Positions 32,836 to 45,291 of a DNA stretch of 64,000 nucleotides are shown here, in pieces. Source of the DNA: Brienomyrus brachyistius (taxonomy: Eukaryota; Chordata; Actinopteri; Osteoglossiformes; Mormyridae); the NCBI RefSeq assembly GCF_023856365.1, contig NW_026042700.1, positions 52,937 to 116,936 of the forward strand, written 5' to 3'. Positions within the stretch are counted from its first letter, which is position 1; each line of letters opens with the position of its first letter. Position numbers and translations under genes: made by a program. The notes beneath the pieces are model-generated. The model was not told the origin of the DNA and did no database searches. It saw only the letters and a list, made by a program, of their open reading frames with translations.

Positions 32836-33373
32836 AATAAACGGTTATGCTAACTGCAGTGAGGCCTCTCTTACTCAGCCCTGCTCAGTCTGTACAGTCA
32901 TAGCATGAGAGTCAGTTAAACAGAGGGGATGATTATCTGCTGGCAACCTGTACAACCACGTATTGGCCACTTATTCACAAGTGCTTTGCTGCCACCTGCT
33001 GGTTAATGTTTAATAATCGTTATCTTGTGAAGGTAAGACTGGTTTTTATTAAATTGTCTCTTGATTCTGAAAAAATATGGTACTATGCAAAAGTCTTGGG
33101 CCATCAAAGAAAACGTTTAATGCTATTTAATTGGGTTGTGTATATTTGCTCAGAACAAAAACACAATTATCATAAAAATATATGCAAATTAAAAGTGACA
33201 CAATAAAAACTAACAAGAATTTCTTCTTTTCTCCATAAAGTTACTGATGCCTTGTTGGATCGCTAGGTGAACCACGCTTTGGATCCTAAACCTCTCCTCA
33301 GGGGCACCCCAGCCATTCCATGTATTTGTTAAATTCTGCCACCAGCTCACTTAATTAATTAATTAAATTAAAC

Positions 33374-33670
33374 AAATGTGTCATGCCCGGCTCGTCCGCT
33401 CCTCCTGTGTGCCACGCCCCCTGATTACCCACGTGTTTTCTCCCGATTGTACCCAGCTGTATCTAGTTAATTTGCTCAGTCCTGTGTATTTCAGTCCGTG
33501 TCTTACCCGAGTCCTTTGTCCGTCATTGATGTCAGTTGATGTTCGTGCCCTCGTCCCTGAGATTAAACCCCTCGTTTGCCCTGATTCTCGGCTGTCTGCC
33601 TGCTTCTTACCCGCCTGCCCGCACGATCGCCGCTCTGCCCGCGATCGCTGCCGTCTCCCGTGACAAAATG
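33374..33670 (+). mobile_element. Solo LTR with AAATG duplication (unit 2)
   Basis: LTR 33,379-33,665 (287 bp). It is longer than in units 1 and 3 by a ~20-bp internal partial duplication around GCCCGCACGATCGCCGC. Confidence 0.88.
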
Positions 33671-34000
33671 TTAATGATGCATTGATTAGCCATAGGAGTT
33701 GTGTTATAAAAAGATATAGGTCTATTGGATGGTTGGTGCAAATGTTTTACTAACTTTAGAAGAGATTTTGAAATGACTGGGCTGCCACACTTTGACGGAC
33801 AAAATATTAAAATTCTAGACCAAGATGAAGATCATTTGAACATCATTTTCTTCGACAGCCCAAGACTTTTGTACAGTTTTGTATGTGTCTTTTATACTGG
33901 TCATAATTTGTTTAAATACATGATTAATAAATTGATATTTTACAAAACATTTCATATTTTTCTGAAATTGGTAATTATTAAAAATGAATTTCACAAACTT

Positions 34001-34138
34001 AAATGGTTTGGCTGCGATGGGCTGGCCCCCCATCCAGGTTTGTTCCCGTGCCCATTGCTTCTGGGATAGGCTCCGGACCCCCCACGACCCAGTAGGATAA
34101 GCGGTTTGGAAAATGGATGGATGGATGGAGGGATAAAT
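34001..34138 (+). repeat. RTE/Rex3-like tail ending in (ATGG)n (unit 2)
   Basis: Copy of 7,193-7,330. Confidence 0.5.
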
Positions 34139-34218
34139 GGTTTGGAGTTTTTAGGTCACCCCTCCTCGTCAGAGCCCACCAATCAGGGACTCTTTAAAAG
34201 AGTGATGTAATCGGGAAC

Positions 34219-34453
34219 GCCCACTTTTCAATCTGCAGTACAAATACACCAGCTTGTCTCTGCTAACAACAGCCTGTGCATGTCAGTTAAGGAGGAAACA
34301 GTACCACATACATATTGGCCAACATCAAATGAAAATGTAACACACGAAAACAGGACCGCCCACTTATCACTCTGCGTAAAATCACACCAGCTTGTCTGAG
34401 CTGACAGCAGCCTCACATATCAGCTAAGGAGGAAGACGGCATATCAAAAGTAA
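34219..34453. repeat. Two-copy direct repeat, ~139-bp period (unit 2)
   Basis: Copy of 7,411-7,645. The following stretch to 35,277 shows no gene. Confidence 0.6.
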
Positions 34454-35274
34454 AAAGAAAGACACCATCAAATGAAAATATCCCTGTGTGATCTATTGGT
34501 TTCTGCTTTCACTCCCATTAAATGACAGTAAGTCTAGTTGGTGTCCGTGGTGCTGAAAACCTGGATCAGTAAATTCCAAATGAAACTTCTTTACCTGATT
34601 TAACTGTAACTCACTTATTTTGTTGGCAATGATGCTTTGTTGAGTCTAGAAAGGCGCAAAGTGGGTTTCAGATAAATTAAATGAAGTAGTTTTGCTTAAA
34701 AACCAAAAAGCTTTGAACAATCAGTTCAGCTTTGGACTGTAGTGCTTCACAAAAGTAAAATCCATCCAGTTAAATCTCTTTATCCCCAAGTCAAGAAGAT
34801 ATCAAATGCAGAAGCACATTGTGGGAGATACAAGGTGCAGACACATTAAAAGCACTTTTTTGTGTGAACATTATAAAACAGATTGATACACATTAAGCAG
34901 TTTGTAACTTTACATCCAGACCTACATCAGTCAGAAAAAGCAGGCGATGACCATCCCATCCAGCAGCTTCATCTCTGATTGTACAGAATCCCATGTCAGC
35001 GTAACTTCTGAAGTCATGACTAAACTAATTTCCAGCTCTGCCTTCAGTTTCATCTGTTAAATTAAATTAGGAACTAAACTAAACTAGGAGGGAAATATAG
35101 TCAAGCTATTTAAGTAGCCGAATTTTGTGTATCCACTAGAGGGCAGCCACACATAGATTCCCTTATGAATGGTTCTGATGCTTCCGGAAAGCACTGCACA
35201 GACACCCAGGTATGCCAGTGAGGAACGGATAAAGAGCAGACGGATCCAAATACTAGCTGTAATATATAGTATTT

Positions 35275-35284
35275 TCACAAATCA
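35275..35284. other. Deletion junction of unit 2
   Basis: Sequence matching unit 1 up to 8,473 (AGTATTTTCA) joins directly to sequence matching from 18,785 (AAATCAATGG), with at most a base or two of filler. Confidence 0.85.
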
Positions 35285-35574
35285 ATGGACGCAAAGGTTC
35301 TCAGTGACCATTTTAGCTTGTTTTTAGACTAAAGGCCTATGATGGATCTTTGGAATGTTGCGGAGATACGAATGCTGAGGACAGCATACTTTGTGCTGTG
35401 AGTGTTATGTTAACCATGTAAACAAAGAGGAAGTACACAGTCCAACCAGATACTATATTGAAATGCTAACAAGTTTTTAAATATTTTTATTCAAGTGACT
35501 TTAAGTCTGGATAATGTTTTTAATGGTTGGAAACGTGTGTATTACTGTATAATTAAATAATTAAACTTCTGAAA

Positions 35575-37016
35575 TGGCCGCTCAGTGCAGGAGGAGGCTG
35601 CAAACCTGAAGAGGCACACAACCGTATGGGTGGGGCAGGGGATCAATGGTGTGAGGTAGAGGACCAGGGCAGTGGGATTGCAGTGGCACAAGGGCAACCG
35701 TGTGGTCATCATGGGCTCCTCCAATGGCAGCTTCAGGTAAGTCGCTCTGATAAACCCCGTTAGACTCCAGTGAAGTGAGTGAGGCTGCAGCGCTACACTG
35801 GAGGGGACACATGTGGGCTCAGGGGCCCATGTGACTGTAGCAGAGGAAGGGATCTCTAGCTGATGTGGAGGTACAGGCCCAGTGGCAGTAAGGGGTGGGC
35901 AGTCAGCTGCAGAGGCTGCGGGGCCAGCGGCCCCACTGTACACATGGACCGCAGGGAATCTCAGCATGTTGTGCCCAAAGTCCAGCACACATGCCGTGCT
36001 CCGGGGGAAATTCAGGCCCAGGATGGAGGGATCGAGCATGTCAGCCATCCACATAGTTACTATTCACAACTAAACCCCCCATGTCAAAAGGGAACAACCC
36101 CGTCCCTCTTAAAGGGGCCAGGTCACCAGTCATTGTTCTCACCTGCACCAATGTCAGTTCTAGACAGTGTCTGGTCTCACCAGGGTTGCAGTGGAACCTG
36201 TATGGACTAGGGCAGTACATGCGACTCACATCACTATGGTGGGTATGTGACAGAAGTTGCCTCTGTGAGTCCAATCCGTAGTCACCACCTCTGCAGCAGG
36301 TGGCAGCAGGGCCACCTCCCCGGTGTCAACAAGGAAGTTCCGGAAATTAACCTTGTTGGCCCACATCTTCCCGGCTATGCGTGCCCTTGGCGGAACCCTG
36401 GGTGGCGGTGAACTTGGGACACTGTCTGAGGATTGAGGGGTGGGGGGGGGGTGCTGCTGCCTGTCAGCCTACAGGCAGTCTGCCTCCAGGAAGTAAACCT
36501 GAGGGCCTGGGTCCTCCAAGCCCTTTGGCGTTTACAGCTTGGTTGATTTCTCCCACCTCGTTCCCCGCCACCTTGCTGCCCACAATTTCTCTCTCCAAAG
36601 CCAGTTCCAGGGCCTCGTCTAGGGACGCAGAGGGGTTGGCTGTGTCTGAATGTGAGCTATCTGGGGTTAAGTGTCTAGATAAACTGATCCCTGGCCAGTT
36701 CACTCTGTACTGATAGAGCCATGTGAGCACAGACACGCCTACACAACCCCTTGATATCATTAAGCAGGATGCAGAGAGACTCATTTGACTCAGTCCCTGC
36801 ACCTATTGTTTAACTGAGAGGGCAGAAGTCCTCACACTGCCCACAGCGATTCTGCAGGGCACTGACCAGTGTCTCATCCAGGGGCTCAAGCAACCAGCAG
36901 TGTACACCTCAGAAAAACATGTGTGACAACCCTGAGGACCTGCTTGCATACCACAATGGTATCCCATCTCCCCTTGCTCTTTGAAGGGGTACCACCCATC
37001 CAGTATAGTTATCACT
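35575..37016 (-). pseudogene. Ty3/gypsy-like gag-protease remnant (unit 2)
   Basis: Same layout as in unit 1: gag-like part, DTG codons at 36,327-36,319 in NFLVDTGEVALL, then DPSILGLNF. The same interrupting stop is present. Confidence 0.65.
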
Positions 37017-37029
37017 GGGCTATCACAAT

Positions 37030-37175
37030 GTCATCACAATACTAAAGACTGAAACAAAGCCGTGAGGTCAGACCCTCTGTATACAGCACACAGTCTCACC
37101 CTCACATCCTGTATGACCACATTTCTGCTGTTCACATGGCATTTCTCCAGCTTCCATTGACCTGCAATGGACTGA
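37030..37175 (+). pseudogene. Leader exon relic (unit 2)
   Basis: ATG at 37,113 opens MTTFLLFTWHFSSF behind the shared GTCAGACCCTCTGTAT flank. It precedes the V exon at 45,055, with L1 copy C between. Confidence 0.5.
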
Positions 37176-37889
37176 CGTGCTGTTGAAGGTCTACCTCACT
37201 TTACACTTTGCCCATGTCTTGTGTGTATACCCTGTCCGCTCCTAACGTGTATTTAGTTTGTGTAAATCTATCACTGCATCTGCATTTCGCAGTTCAGCTT
37301 CTGACAACATTGTGTTTCCCATCTGTGTATTTGGGTTTGGTGCTTGTTGGGTGCCTGTCGTGGTCCTTCTATTTACAATTGTACGCGGGGCATGCTGGGA
37401 TATGCGCCCCGCCGGTGTTACACTAGTATAAAAAAAGGAATCTGGTCGAGTTTGTTCATTGACCAAATTTAGTTTTTGCGAACCAAATTGTTTGTAGGCC
37501 AAAGCATTTGTGAACTGCAAGCACTACTGTACTAATGATAAATTGGTATGAAAAAATGGAGACAATTTCTGAGACACCAGAGCGATCCGTGTACTGTAAT
37601 ATTTATCTTATCAATAACACAGTAAAAATACACATTAGCGCCAATTCATCTTCTTTATTCATCATGAATATTTTAATTCATTAATGCAGGAGTCTGTGAT
37701 AAATCGCTATCAGCATTTGGTTTATAATGGCCAATTAATGATAACTAAAAAGAAACAGAGAGACTGAAGACAGAACTTTCAACCATGATATGAGTGCTGT
37801 TGCTGCATAATTTGTCCACCAGGGGTCACAGCGCAACCCCCATCTCGGCAAGATGGATGACTTGAAATACGTTTCTATATCAAGTTGAA

Positions 37890-39072
37890 TTATTTTTATT
37901 TCTATAGAACATTTAAAAACAATCTACGTTGTGCCAAAGTGCTGTAGGTCAAAATAATATAAATATATAGTAAAAGTAGAGACATTGGCCAATGTTACAC
38001 AATGTTACACAAAAAATAATCAGAATCAGACTGTGGTTTATTGCCAAGTAGGTTGACCCTACAAGGAATTCTGTTTGGTATAATGGTGCTCCATGGAAAA
38101 ACAAGACTAAGCAACAACCAAGTTCAAAGAACAGTGCAAAAGTTATACAATAATCTAGTAATAAATATAAAATCACTATAAATGTTAAATACATGATGTG
38201 CAAAGCAGAATAGTCTGATTAAATAGATAAATAAAATGTGTTCCTGTGTGTGCAGGGTCAGTACAGAGATGCATCTAATAAGAAGCGGTGTAAGGCTGAA
38301 TTAACTCCGAGACGGACTGGGGACCTATGCCATGTATCGCCTTAGAAAGAAATAAGAAATCTTTAAACTGTATTCTCAGAAATTCTCAAAACTTAACAGG
38401 TAGCCAATGCAATGCAGCCAACACAGGGGAAATTTGGTGTCTATTTTTTGTTGAGAGCCTGGTAGCACCGTTTTGAACAAGGTGTAGTCAGAATAAAGAT
38501 GCTTCTGGTAAACCTGGGTACAGAGAACGGCAGTAACCCAATCAGGATAAAAGCAGGAGTAACTCTCCAGGTCTTTGGCTGAAAGGTGTGGTTTAAGCCA
38601 GGCTATTGAACTCAGCTGACAGAAACACCCCTTCACAACAGCATTTATTTGTTTATCAAACTCAGTGATGAATCAAAGATGACACCAAGATTTTTAGTAT
38701 GTGACTGGAAGTTTTCTGAATGAGGCCCTAATTGTTCTCTGAGATCATGTACAGTGACCAAAACTCATTACCTCTGTCTTGTTTTCATTAATCTGGACGA
38801 AAGTCATTGCTGTCCTGTTCTTAATATCCTCCAGACAGTTAGAAAGGGCCACCAGAGAGCAGCAGTCACCAGGTTTTAATGGCAGATAGAGCTGCGTATC
38901 ACCAGCATAGCAATGATATTTTACATAATAACGTTCACAAATAGAGCCCAAAGGAAGCATGTATAGAGGGAATATGAGAGGGCCTGTATCACAGGACTGG
39001 ATATGTTTACAAATAAGGCCATAGTACTGAAGGGGTGTGGCCATCCCACACAGTGACAAGCCCATTCATTCA
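37890..39072 (-). mobile_element. L2-clade LINE fragment with nested repeat (unit 2)
   Basis: Copy of 21,394-22,576 with the same Y-A-G-D active-site change. Confidence 0.7.
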
Positions 39073-39089
39073 CCTCATCTAGGCCTTTT
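39073..39089. repeat. Target-site duplication, 3' side of L1 copy C
   Basis: cctcatctaggcctttt. Confidence 0.9.
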
Positions 39090-39507
39090 TTTTTCCAACA
39101 ATATCTTTATTAAAATTTTAAAAAATACAGAAATTACAGAAGTTTGAGTGCTTCCACATCGAAAGGAGCATCCAAGGCAACTAAATTATTGTATAACAAT
39201 CAATCAACCTTCCTTGCAAATCAGACATTTAAAAGATGATAGAAAAATATTTAGGTGGAAGTACAAAATATGACCTGTAAATAATAACTTAATCAAATAA
39301 AAGAAAAACACAAAGCCCAAAAAAACCCCCAAAAAACATAAAAAATAAATAAATAAATAAATAAATAAATAAAAAACCCCAACAACAAATAAGTTTCTCT
39401 ATTTTCCAAGGGTTGCTCAACTCCACCTCAATTGTACTGTTCTGTATTGTTCAAAATTACAAACTCAAATTTATTTAGTTTAGGAAGCTGCAGAGGGCCG
39501 ACATCAA

Positions 39508-42372
39508 TTACATCTCATCTGCCTCATTCACAATACTACTAAGATCCACATTTTCCATATATTGCATAAAGGGACCCCAAATGTTTTGAAAAAGTGACAG
39601 TTTTCCCTTGACAATGTAAGTAATTTTCTCCATAGGTAAAGTTGTGGACAGTTCCTTTATCCAGTTAATGAGTTTTGGTTTACTGGTCTTCCTCCATGAG
39701 AGTGCTATGACTCTTTTTGCTAATAGTAGACATAAGTCCATGGCGGTAATTATCTTTCTAGACATAAGATGTCCATCAGGATATAAACCTAAAATAAATA
39801 GTTTAGGGTCAAGATCTAATTGTATACCCAATATAGTATCCAGAGCTTGTTTGATCTCTTTCCAAAACAATTGTACTTTATTGCATTCCCAGATACAGTG
39901 GAAGAATGTCCCTTTCTCCTCTCCACACCTGAAACACAAGTCTGGGCTATCACCATTATACTTATTAAGCTTTTCTGGAGTCACATATGTCCTCATTAGC
40001 CAATTATATTGCAGTACTTTAAGACGGGTACTGGTAGTTTGTGTTTGTGCTTCAGCACATGCCTCCTCCCAGTCTTCGGAGGATAAGTCCTCCTGTAAGT
40101 CTTCCCTCCAGGCATTAAGTTTCCCTAAAGAAGATTCAGGGGAACCCTCTACTAATATATTATATAGTTTGGAGATTATTCCCTTTCCAAAGCAATCTTT
40201 TTTCATTTCTGTTTCCAATGTGGATAACGGAGGGATTGACAAGCATTGATTTTGAGATAATCTAATAAAGTTTCTCATTTGTAGATATTTAAATCGATGT
40301 TTGCATGGAATATCATACTTGGCAATCAACTCCTCAAATGACATCAAAGTCTCATCCTCTGATCCCATGAGGTCCCCTATTGTCTTTAAACCTTTGTCAG
40401 CCCACTTCCTAAAACCAGGGTCTGCTCTGCCTGGAGGGAAAAAATGATTACCCCATATTGGGCTGAAGCGTGCGAGAGAGGTGGATTCACCCAGATATTT
40501 CTTAACCTGATACCAGATTATAATCATATTTCTGACTATAGGATTTTTTGTCTTTTTTTTCAACATTTTGACTTTTGCTGAATATAGGTATTGGGGAAGG
40601 GGAAGAGGTACCGAGCAGTTTTCAATATTCATCCAAGGCGGGAGGGATTTATCTGTAAAATAATACATCATAGTCCTCAATTGAGCTGCCCAATAGTACC
40701 AAAGTGGATTGGGACATTTGAGGCCTCCTCTTTCATACGGTAAGTACAAGAGTGATAAACGCAGCCTCGGTCGTCTATTATTCCACAAAAAACGTACAAA
40801 CATTTTTTTCAGGTGTGAGAATAAATTAGCAGGAGGTGACAATGGAATGTTCTGGAACAAGTACAGAAGTTTGGGCATTATGTTTAGTTTAAGAACATTA
40901 ATTCTTGCTATAAGTGACAAGGGCAAGGGTTTCCATCTATCTACAGATGAGATGATGGAATTTATCATAGGGGTGTAGTTAGCTCCAACAATGTCTCTCA
41001 AACATGGCACTATCCTAATCCCGAGATAGGTAAAACAGTCTACCATTTTGAATTGGAAAGAATTTCCGGCACTTCTTCTCTCTTCTGAGTTAAGTATCAT
41101 TAATGAAGATTTTTCTTTGTTCACTTTATATCCTGATATCCGTCCAAATGTGTGTAATAAATCCAACAAGGCTGGGATAGAATCTTTCAGTTTTTCCAAA
41201 AAAAGGATGACATCATCTGCAAATAAAGCAATTCTATGTTCCTGTTGATTTACTGATAAACCAGTTATGTTTTTATGAGACCGCACCGCAATGGCAAACG
41301 GTTCAATTGCTAAAATAAACAATAAGGGGGACAAAGGGCACCCTTGCCTACATCCCCGTTTAATTTCAAATGGTTTAGATATAATTCCATTTGTCAGTAT
41401 TTCAGCATATGGTTCATTATATAGAAGTCTAATCCACCGACAGAAATTATCCCCACAGCCAAATCTTTTTAATATTTCAAATAAGTAGGGCCACTCAACT
41501 CTATCAAAGGCCTTTTTGGCATCCAGTGATAGTAAAGCATTGTCTGTTTTTCCTTCCTGATTATGAAGAATATCCAACACTCGTCTCACATTATGAAATC
41601 CCTGTCTACCTGCAATAAACCCATTCTGGTCACAGGGAATTAGATCAGGTAAGAATCTCTCCAGTCTTCGAGCCAAAATTTTACAAAGTATCTTTAAATC
41701 CACATTAAGAAGACTTATTGGTCTTAGGTTTCCACATTTATTGCACGGTTTACCTGGTTTGGGTAGTAAAGTTATCAGAGCTCCTCTTAATGAAGCCGGA
41801 AGGATTCCCTTCTCAAATGAATCCGCGAACATGTCAAAAAGAGGGGACAGCAATTTAGTTTTAAATTTCCTATAAATTTCTGTCGGCAGCCCATCTGGGC
41901 CTGGGGTTTTACCTGTTTTCAAATGATCTATTGCTATAGATATTTCCTCCTTTGTTATAGGTGTATTAAGGTCTGCACTTATTAGTTCTGAAATGCTAGG
42001 TATCTGAAGGGTATCTAAGAAGAGATTTTGCTCTTGTCCCATATGTGTTATGTCTGAGCTGTATAGTTTTTCATAAAAAAAAAACTTAAAAGTTTCATTA
42101 ATTCCTAGAGGGTCAACAATGATCTGTCCATCACTGTTTACAACTGAAGTAATGTTTTTCTCATTTTGTAATTGTCGGAGGCGCCAGGCTAATAATTTCC
42201 CGGGCTTTTCCCCTTGGTCATAGAATGATTGTTTAAGACGCAAAAGATGTGAGGCTGCTTTAGAAGCAGAAAGTTCGTTAAACTGTGTTCTTAGTAATAA
42301 AAGCTTTTGATGGACTCTTGGACAAAAGGTTTGAAAGTATTCTCCCTCAAGCAGATCAATCTCCGCCTCCAA
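39508..42372 (-). CDS. L1 ORF2 reverse transcriptase part, copy C (open 954 codons)
   Basis: An uninterrupted frame runs from LLEGEYFQTFCPRV through the reverse transcriptase (GKTPGPDGLPTEIY; SLDAKKAFDRVEW; FADDVILFL with the catalytic D-D) to the C-terminal CFRCGEEKGTFFHCIWEC motif and the stop at 39,508. The first ATG is internal to ORF2, so this is a fragment of the full protein, not a separate gene. It is disconnected from the endonuclease by TAA at 42,480-42,478 and a frame change upstream. Confidence 0.9.
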   Translation of the reverse strand: MEAEIDLLEGEYFQTFCPRVHQKLLLLRTQFNELSASKAASHLLRLKQSFYDQGEKPGKLLAWRLRQLQNEKNITSVVNSDGQIIVDPLGINETFKFFFYEKLYSSDITHMGQEQNLFLDTLQIPSISELISADLNTPITKEEISIAIDHLKTGKTPGPDGLPTEIYRKFKTKLLSPLFDMFADSFEKGILPASLRGALITLLPKPGKPCNKCGNLRPISLLNVDLKILCKILARRLERFLPDLIPCDQNGFIAGRQGFHNVRRVLDILHNQEGKTDNALLSLDAKKAFDRVEWPYLFEILKRFGCGDNFCRWIRLLYNEPYAEILTNGIISKPFEIKRGCRQGCPLSPLLFILAIEPFAIAVRSHKNITGLSVNQQEHRIALFADDVILFLEKLKDSIPALLDLLHTFGRISGYKVNKEKSSLMILNSEERRSAGNSFQFKMVDCFTYLGIRIVPCLRDIVGANYTPMINSIISSVDRWKPLPLSLIARINVLKLNIMPKLLYLFQNIPLSPPANLFSHLKKMFVRFLWNNRRPRLRLSLLYLPYERGGLKCPNPLWYYWAAQLRTMMYYFTDKSLPPWMNIENCSVPLPLPQYLYSAKVKMLKKKTKNPIVRNMIIIWYQVKKYLGESTSLARFSPIWGNHFFPPGRADPGFRKWADKGLKTIGDLMGSEDETLMSFEELIAKYDIPCKHRFKYLQMRNFIRLSQNQCLSIPPLSTLETEMKKDCFGKGIISKLYNILVEGSPESSLGKLNAWREDLQEDLSSEDWEEACAEAQTQTTSTRLKVLQYNWLMRTYVTPEKLNKYNGDSPDLCFRCGEEKGTFFHCIWECNKVQLFWKEIKQALDTILGIQLDLDPKLFILGLYPDGHLMSRKIITAMDLCLLLAKRVIALSWRKTSKPKLINWIKELSTTLPMEKITYIVKGKLSLFQNIWGPFMQYMENVDLSSIVNEADEM

Positions 42373-42480
42373 CTTTTTTGTTTTCTTATAAGTTTGGTTT
42401 GCTCTATAACTTGTAAAACTAATAATCTGACCTCTTACGTAGGCCTTAAATGCTTCCCACCTTGTGCAGGGTGACGTTTA

Positions 42481-43279
42481 ATCCGTATTAGTTTCAAAAT
42501 AAATATTTATTTGATTGTCTATTTTTGTTTAAATCTCCATCTAGGGGGATCTCTTTTTAGTCTTAAATCTTCATATATTAATGAGTTTGGCGAATGGTCA
42601 GATATTAAAATGCTATCGTAGTGACAATCCTTTATTTTGTACCTCCCTCATATTGCCAGAAACTAAAAAAAAAAAAAAAAAAAAAGTGTATTTGAGTAGC
42701 AGGAGTATTTTAAGACCTTGGGGTTCATATCCTCCAAATATCCCTCAGATCAAGTTCTTTCATAAAATGTTGAATAGTTTGTCTACTTTTAGGATGCGAG
42801 AAATCAATACCTGAGCTCCTATCCAATTCTGGATTCAATGTACAATTAAAATCCCCTCCTATAATAAAGCTACCAGACAGAGATGATGCTGTCAAAAAAA
42901 GATTATGAAAAAACTTTGGGTCGTCAATGTTTGGAGCATAGATATTTATCAGATTATTTTTTCCGTAATAAGTGTGCCCTGTAAAATAATATATCTCCCC
43001 GCCTTGTCTTTAATAACCCTTGTCACATGGAATGGTATAGATTTGTGGATCAAAATCATAACACCTCTTGCCTGAGAGGTGAAGGGGTGCAGAATATATA
43101 CTGCCCTGCCACCTCCTCCTAATCTTCGCCTCTTGACTAGACAACAGGTGTGTTTCCTGAAGTAGCATGATATCAGAGTGCATAGATTTCACCCTAGTCA
43201 TTACTTGTTTTACCTTCTCCAGTTTTTGTAGTCCTCTGCAGTTCCAAGAAGAAATTTTAATTCTTATTCCACCAGACAT
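42481..43279 (-). pseudogene. L1 ORF2 endonuclease part, copy C (broken)
   Basis: Starts at ATG 43,279 (ISSWNCRGLQ). It carries an extra G near 43,084, a lost G near 42,952, a 21-bp A run (42,665-42,685), an extra 4 bp near 42,645-42,655 and a lost C near 42,731. Most of these are private to this copy. Confidence 0.85.
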
Positions 43280-43719
43280 AACACACAGCACTAAATGAGC
43301 TTCCCAACACATTTGAAATATTAAAGGATAGAGAAACAAATAACATCTGAATGTCAAAAACTACACCCACAACAATAAGTATTGAACATACCCCTTTAAC
43401 TTGAACTTTGGTACCCATTTCCCTCCCCCTATATATACTGGTACCTGTCTAACAGCTAAAGGTTGTTCCACCCAAAAGTGAGGATCAACCGACTATGCCT
43501 AAACACCTTTCCCCCCTACCCCACCCCGCTACATAAACAGAAAAACTCGTTATTGGATACATTAAGAAAATTAGGCTACTAATAGTAGCTGTAAGCCTCT
43601 GGACCGATAAACAAATATAACAAATTGGCCTTTCTCTTTCACTCTTCTTTTAAAACTTAAAGCTCAGTAATTATTCCTTCATGCCAACACACAGCATGTC
43701 AATGATTACATTCTCAACC

Positions 43720-44652
43720 CAGTCCACTTTCTGACCTCAGAGCCTTCACAAAAATTCTCCGCTTCACCTGGCTGGTTAAAGATGCGAGACTTTCCGTTGT
43801 ATGTCACTATCAGTCGCGCGGGAGGAATCATGCCGTACCGGATCCCCATGGAGCGAAGCTGTTGTCTCACGGCGTTAACTCTTTCTGTTTTCTGTGTACA
43901 CCGGTCGCCAGGTCCTCATAAAATCTCACCGGACGGTTCTTGAAAAGAATCTGTCCCTTTGCCCTGGCAGCTCTTATCACGGTCATTTTATCCTTGTAAT
44001 TTAGGAACTTCATGATCATTGTCCTCGGTGCAGCGGTGTTTGACGTATTCTTCTGGCCGATCCGATGAGCTTCTCTCCAGCGTCAGAGCGTTATGTAGCG
44101 GTGCCAAGTTCAGAGCCTCCGGCAGCCAGTTTTCCAAGAAGACGCACGCGTCCTCTCCTTCCGCGCCCTCGGGCAGGTTAACAAGTCTCAAGTTAGAACG
44201 TCGCGATCTGGCCTCCAGATCCAGCACTTTGTCTTCGAGATCTTTGTTGTTATTTTCAAGAGTCCGTGCCTTTGCTTCCAAGGTGGTGATACTATCTTCT
44301 GCTGCAGATATCCGGGCCTCCGCCTCACCGACCCGTTTAGCACACTCATTAACATCCTTCCTCACAGTCTCTATTGCTGACAAAATACCGTCCAGTTTGG
44401 AGGAAAAATCCGATTTCAAGTTTGCAATAGCCGCCAGTACTGCGTCTAAGCTTTCGACCGTCTTTCCCCTCTCATTTGGCTTGTCAATTTTCTCCTCCAT
44501 CACCTGACAGGTGTTGGTATATTCTCGCTATCTTCACCACTAACATTAGCTTCACAGCTAGCCTCGGAGCTCGACTTAGAAGTGAAGTTAGACAATTTCG
44601 ACTGAGTCGGTCTACTAATGTTTTTACCAAGTTTCTTTTGCGAGAGAGGCAT
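43720..44652 (-). pseudogene. L1 ORF1, copy C (broken by small indels)
   Basis: ATG at 44,652. The middle (44,503-43,988) is open over the coiled coil and RRSNLRLVNLPEG. One lost base near 44,519, one gained near 44,070, one lost near 43,878 and one gained near 43,751 break it. In copies A and B the same frame is intact. Confidence 0.85.
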
Positions 44653-44763
44653 CACTACTGGTCTTGTTCAACGTCCAATAAACGAGTATTATTCAGGATT
44701 TTACAGAAACATAGCGGAGCAGAAGTGGGCACGTCTTCTCAGCAAGCCGCCATTACCGGAAAC

Positions 44764-44780
44764 CCTCATCTAGGCCTTTT
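44764..44780. repeat. Target-site duplication, 5' side of L1 copy C
   Basis: cctcatctaggcctttt. Confidence 0.9.
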
Positions 44781-45054
44781 ACTAGGGATTTAAGGTCCTG
44801 GTTTTCCTCTCAGACCCTAGAACACACTGCCAGCTCAGATTCCCGATCCCACATCCTGCTGAAGCCCTTCCCAAGATCAGACACTAGTTTGTTTTCCTTG
44901 TTCTTATAGTAAAATGATGGTCTTTGACTTTTATACATTATCACTGTTCTGTTAATTACACATGACCTAATCTAAGTATTACACAAACCAAGCATAATTA
45001 CTTAGAGATGTCATAAGATGGAAATCCTTATTCAGTTAATTATTTTCCCCACAG

Positions 45055-45291
45055 GTGCTGACAGTGTGTCTACAGTGAAATGGGCCTGTGTACAGAGAGG
45101 ATGATCTGTAACAATCCCATGTTCCTATGGTGACAGATATAAAACTCATGTGAAATACTGGTGCAGAGGGTATAATGTGAGGTCATGTACTCCCATAGTA
45201 CACACTGACTCTCCACTGGAGGGTAAAGTGTGAGTCAGAGATGATCCTGACCAGCAAGTCTTCACTGTGACCATCAACAATCTGACAGCTG
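45055..45291 (+). pseudogene. V-type Ig exon, 5' part (unit 3)
   Basis: Same as unit 1: acceptor CCACAG, two TGA codons, cut after CTGACAGCTG. Confidence 0.8.

Larger units (their letters stand above)
39090..44763 (-). mobile_element. L1-clade LINE, copy C, full length (5.67 kb)
   Basis: Same structure and same insertion site as copy B, with target duplications at 39,073-39,089 and 44,764-44,780. Its reverse transcriptase frame is the best of the three, but its 5' half (from about 42,650 up) carries many 1-bp indels not seen in copies A and B. Confidence 0.93.
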
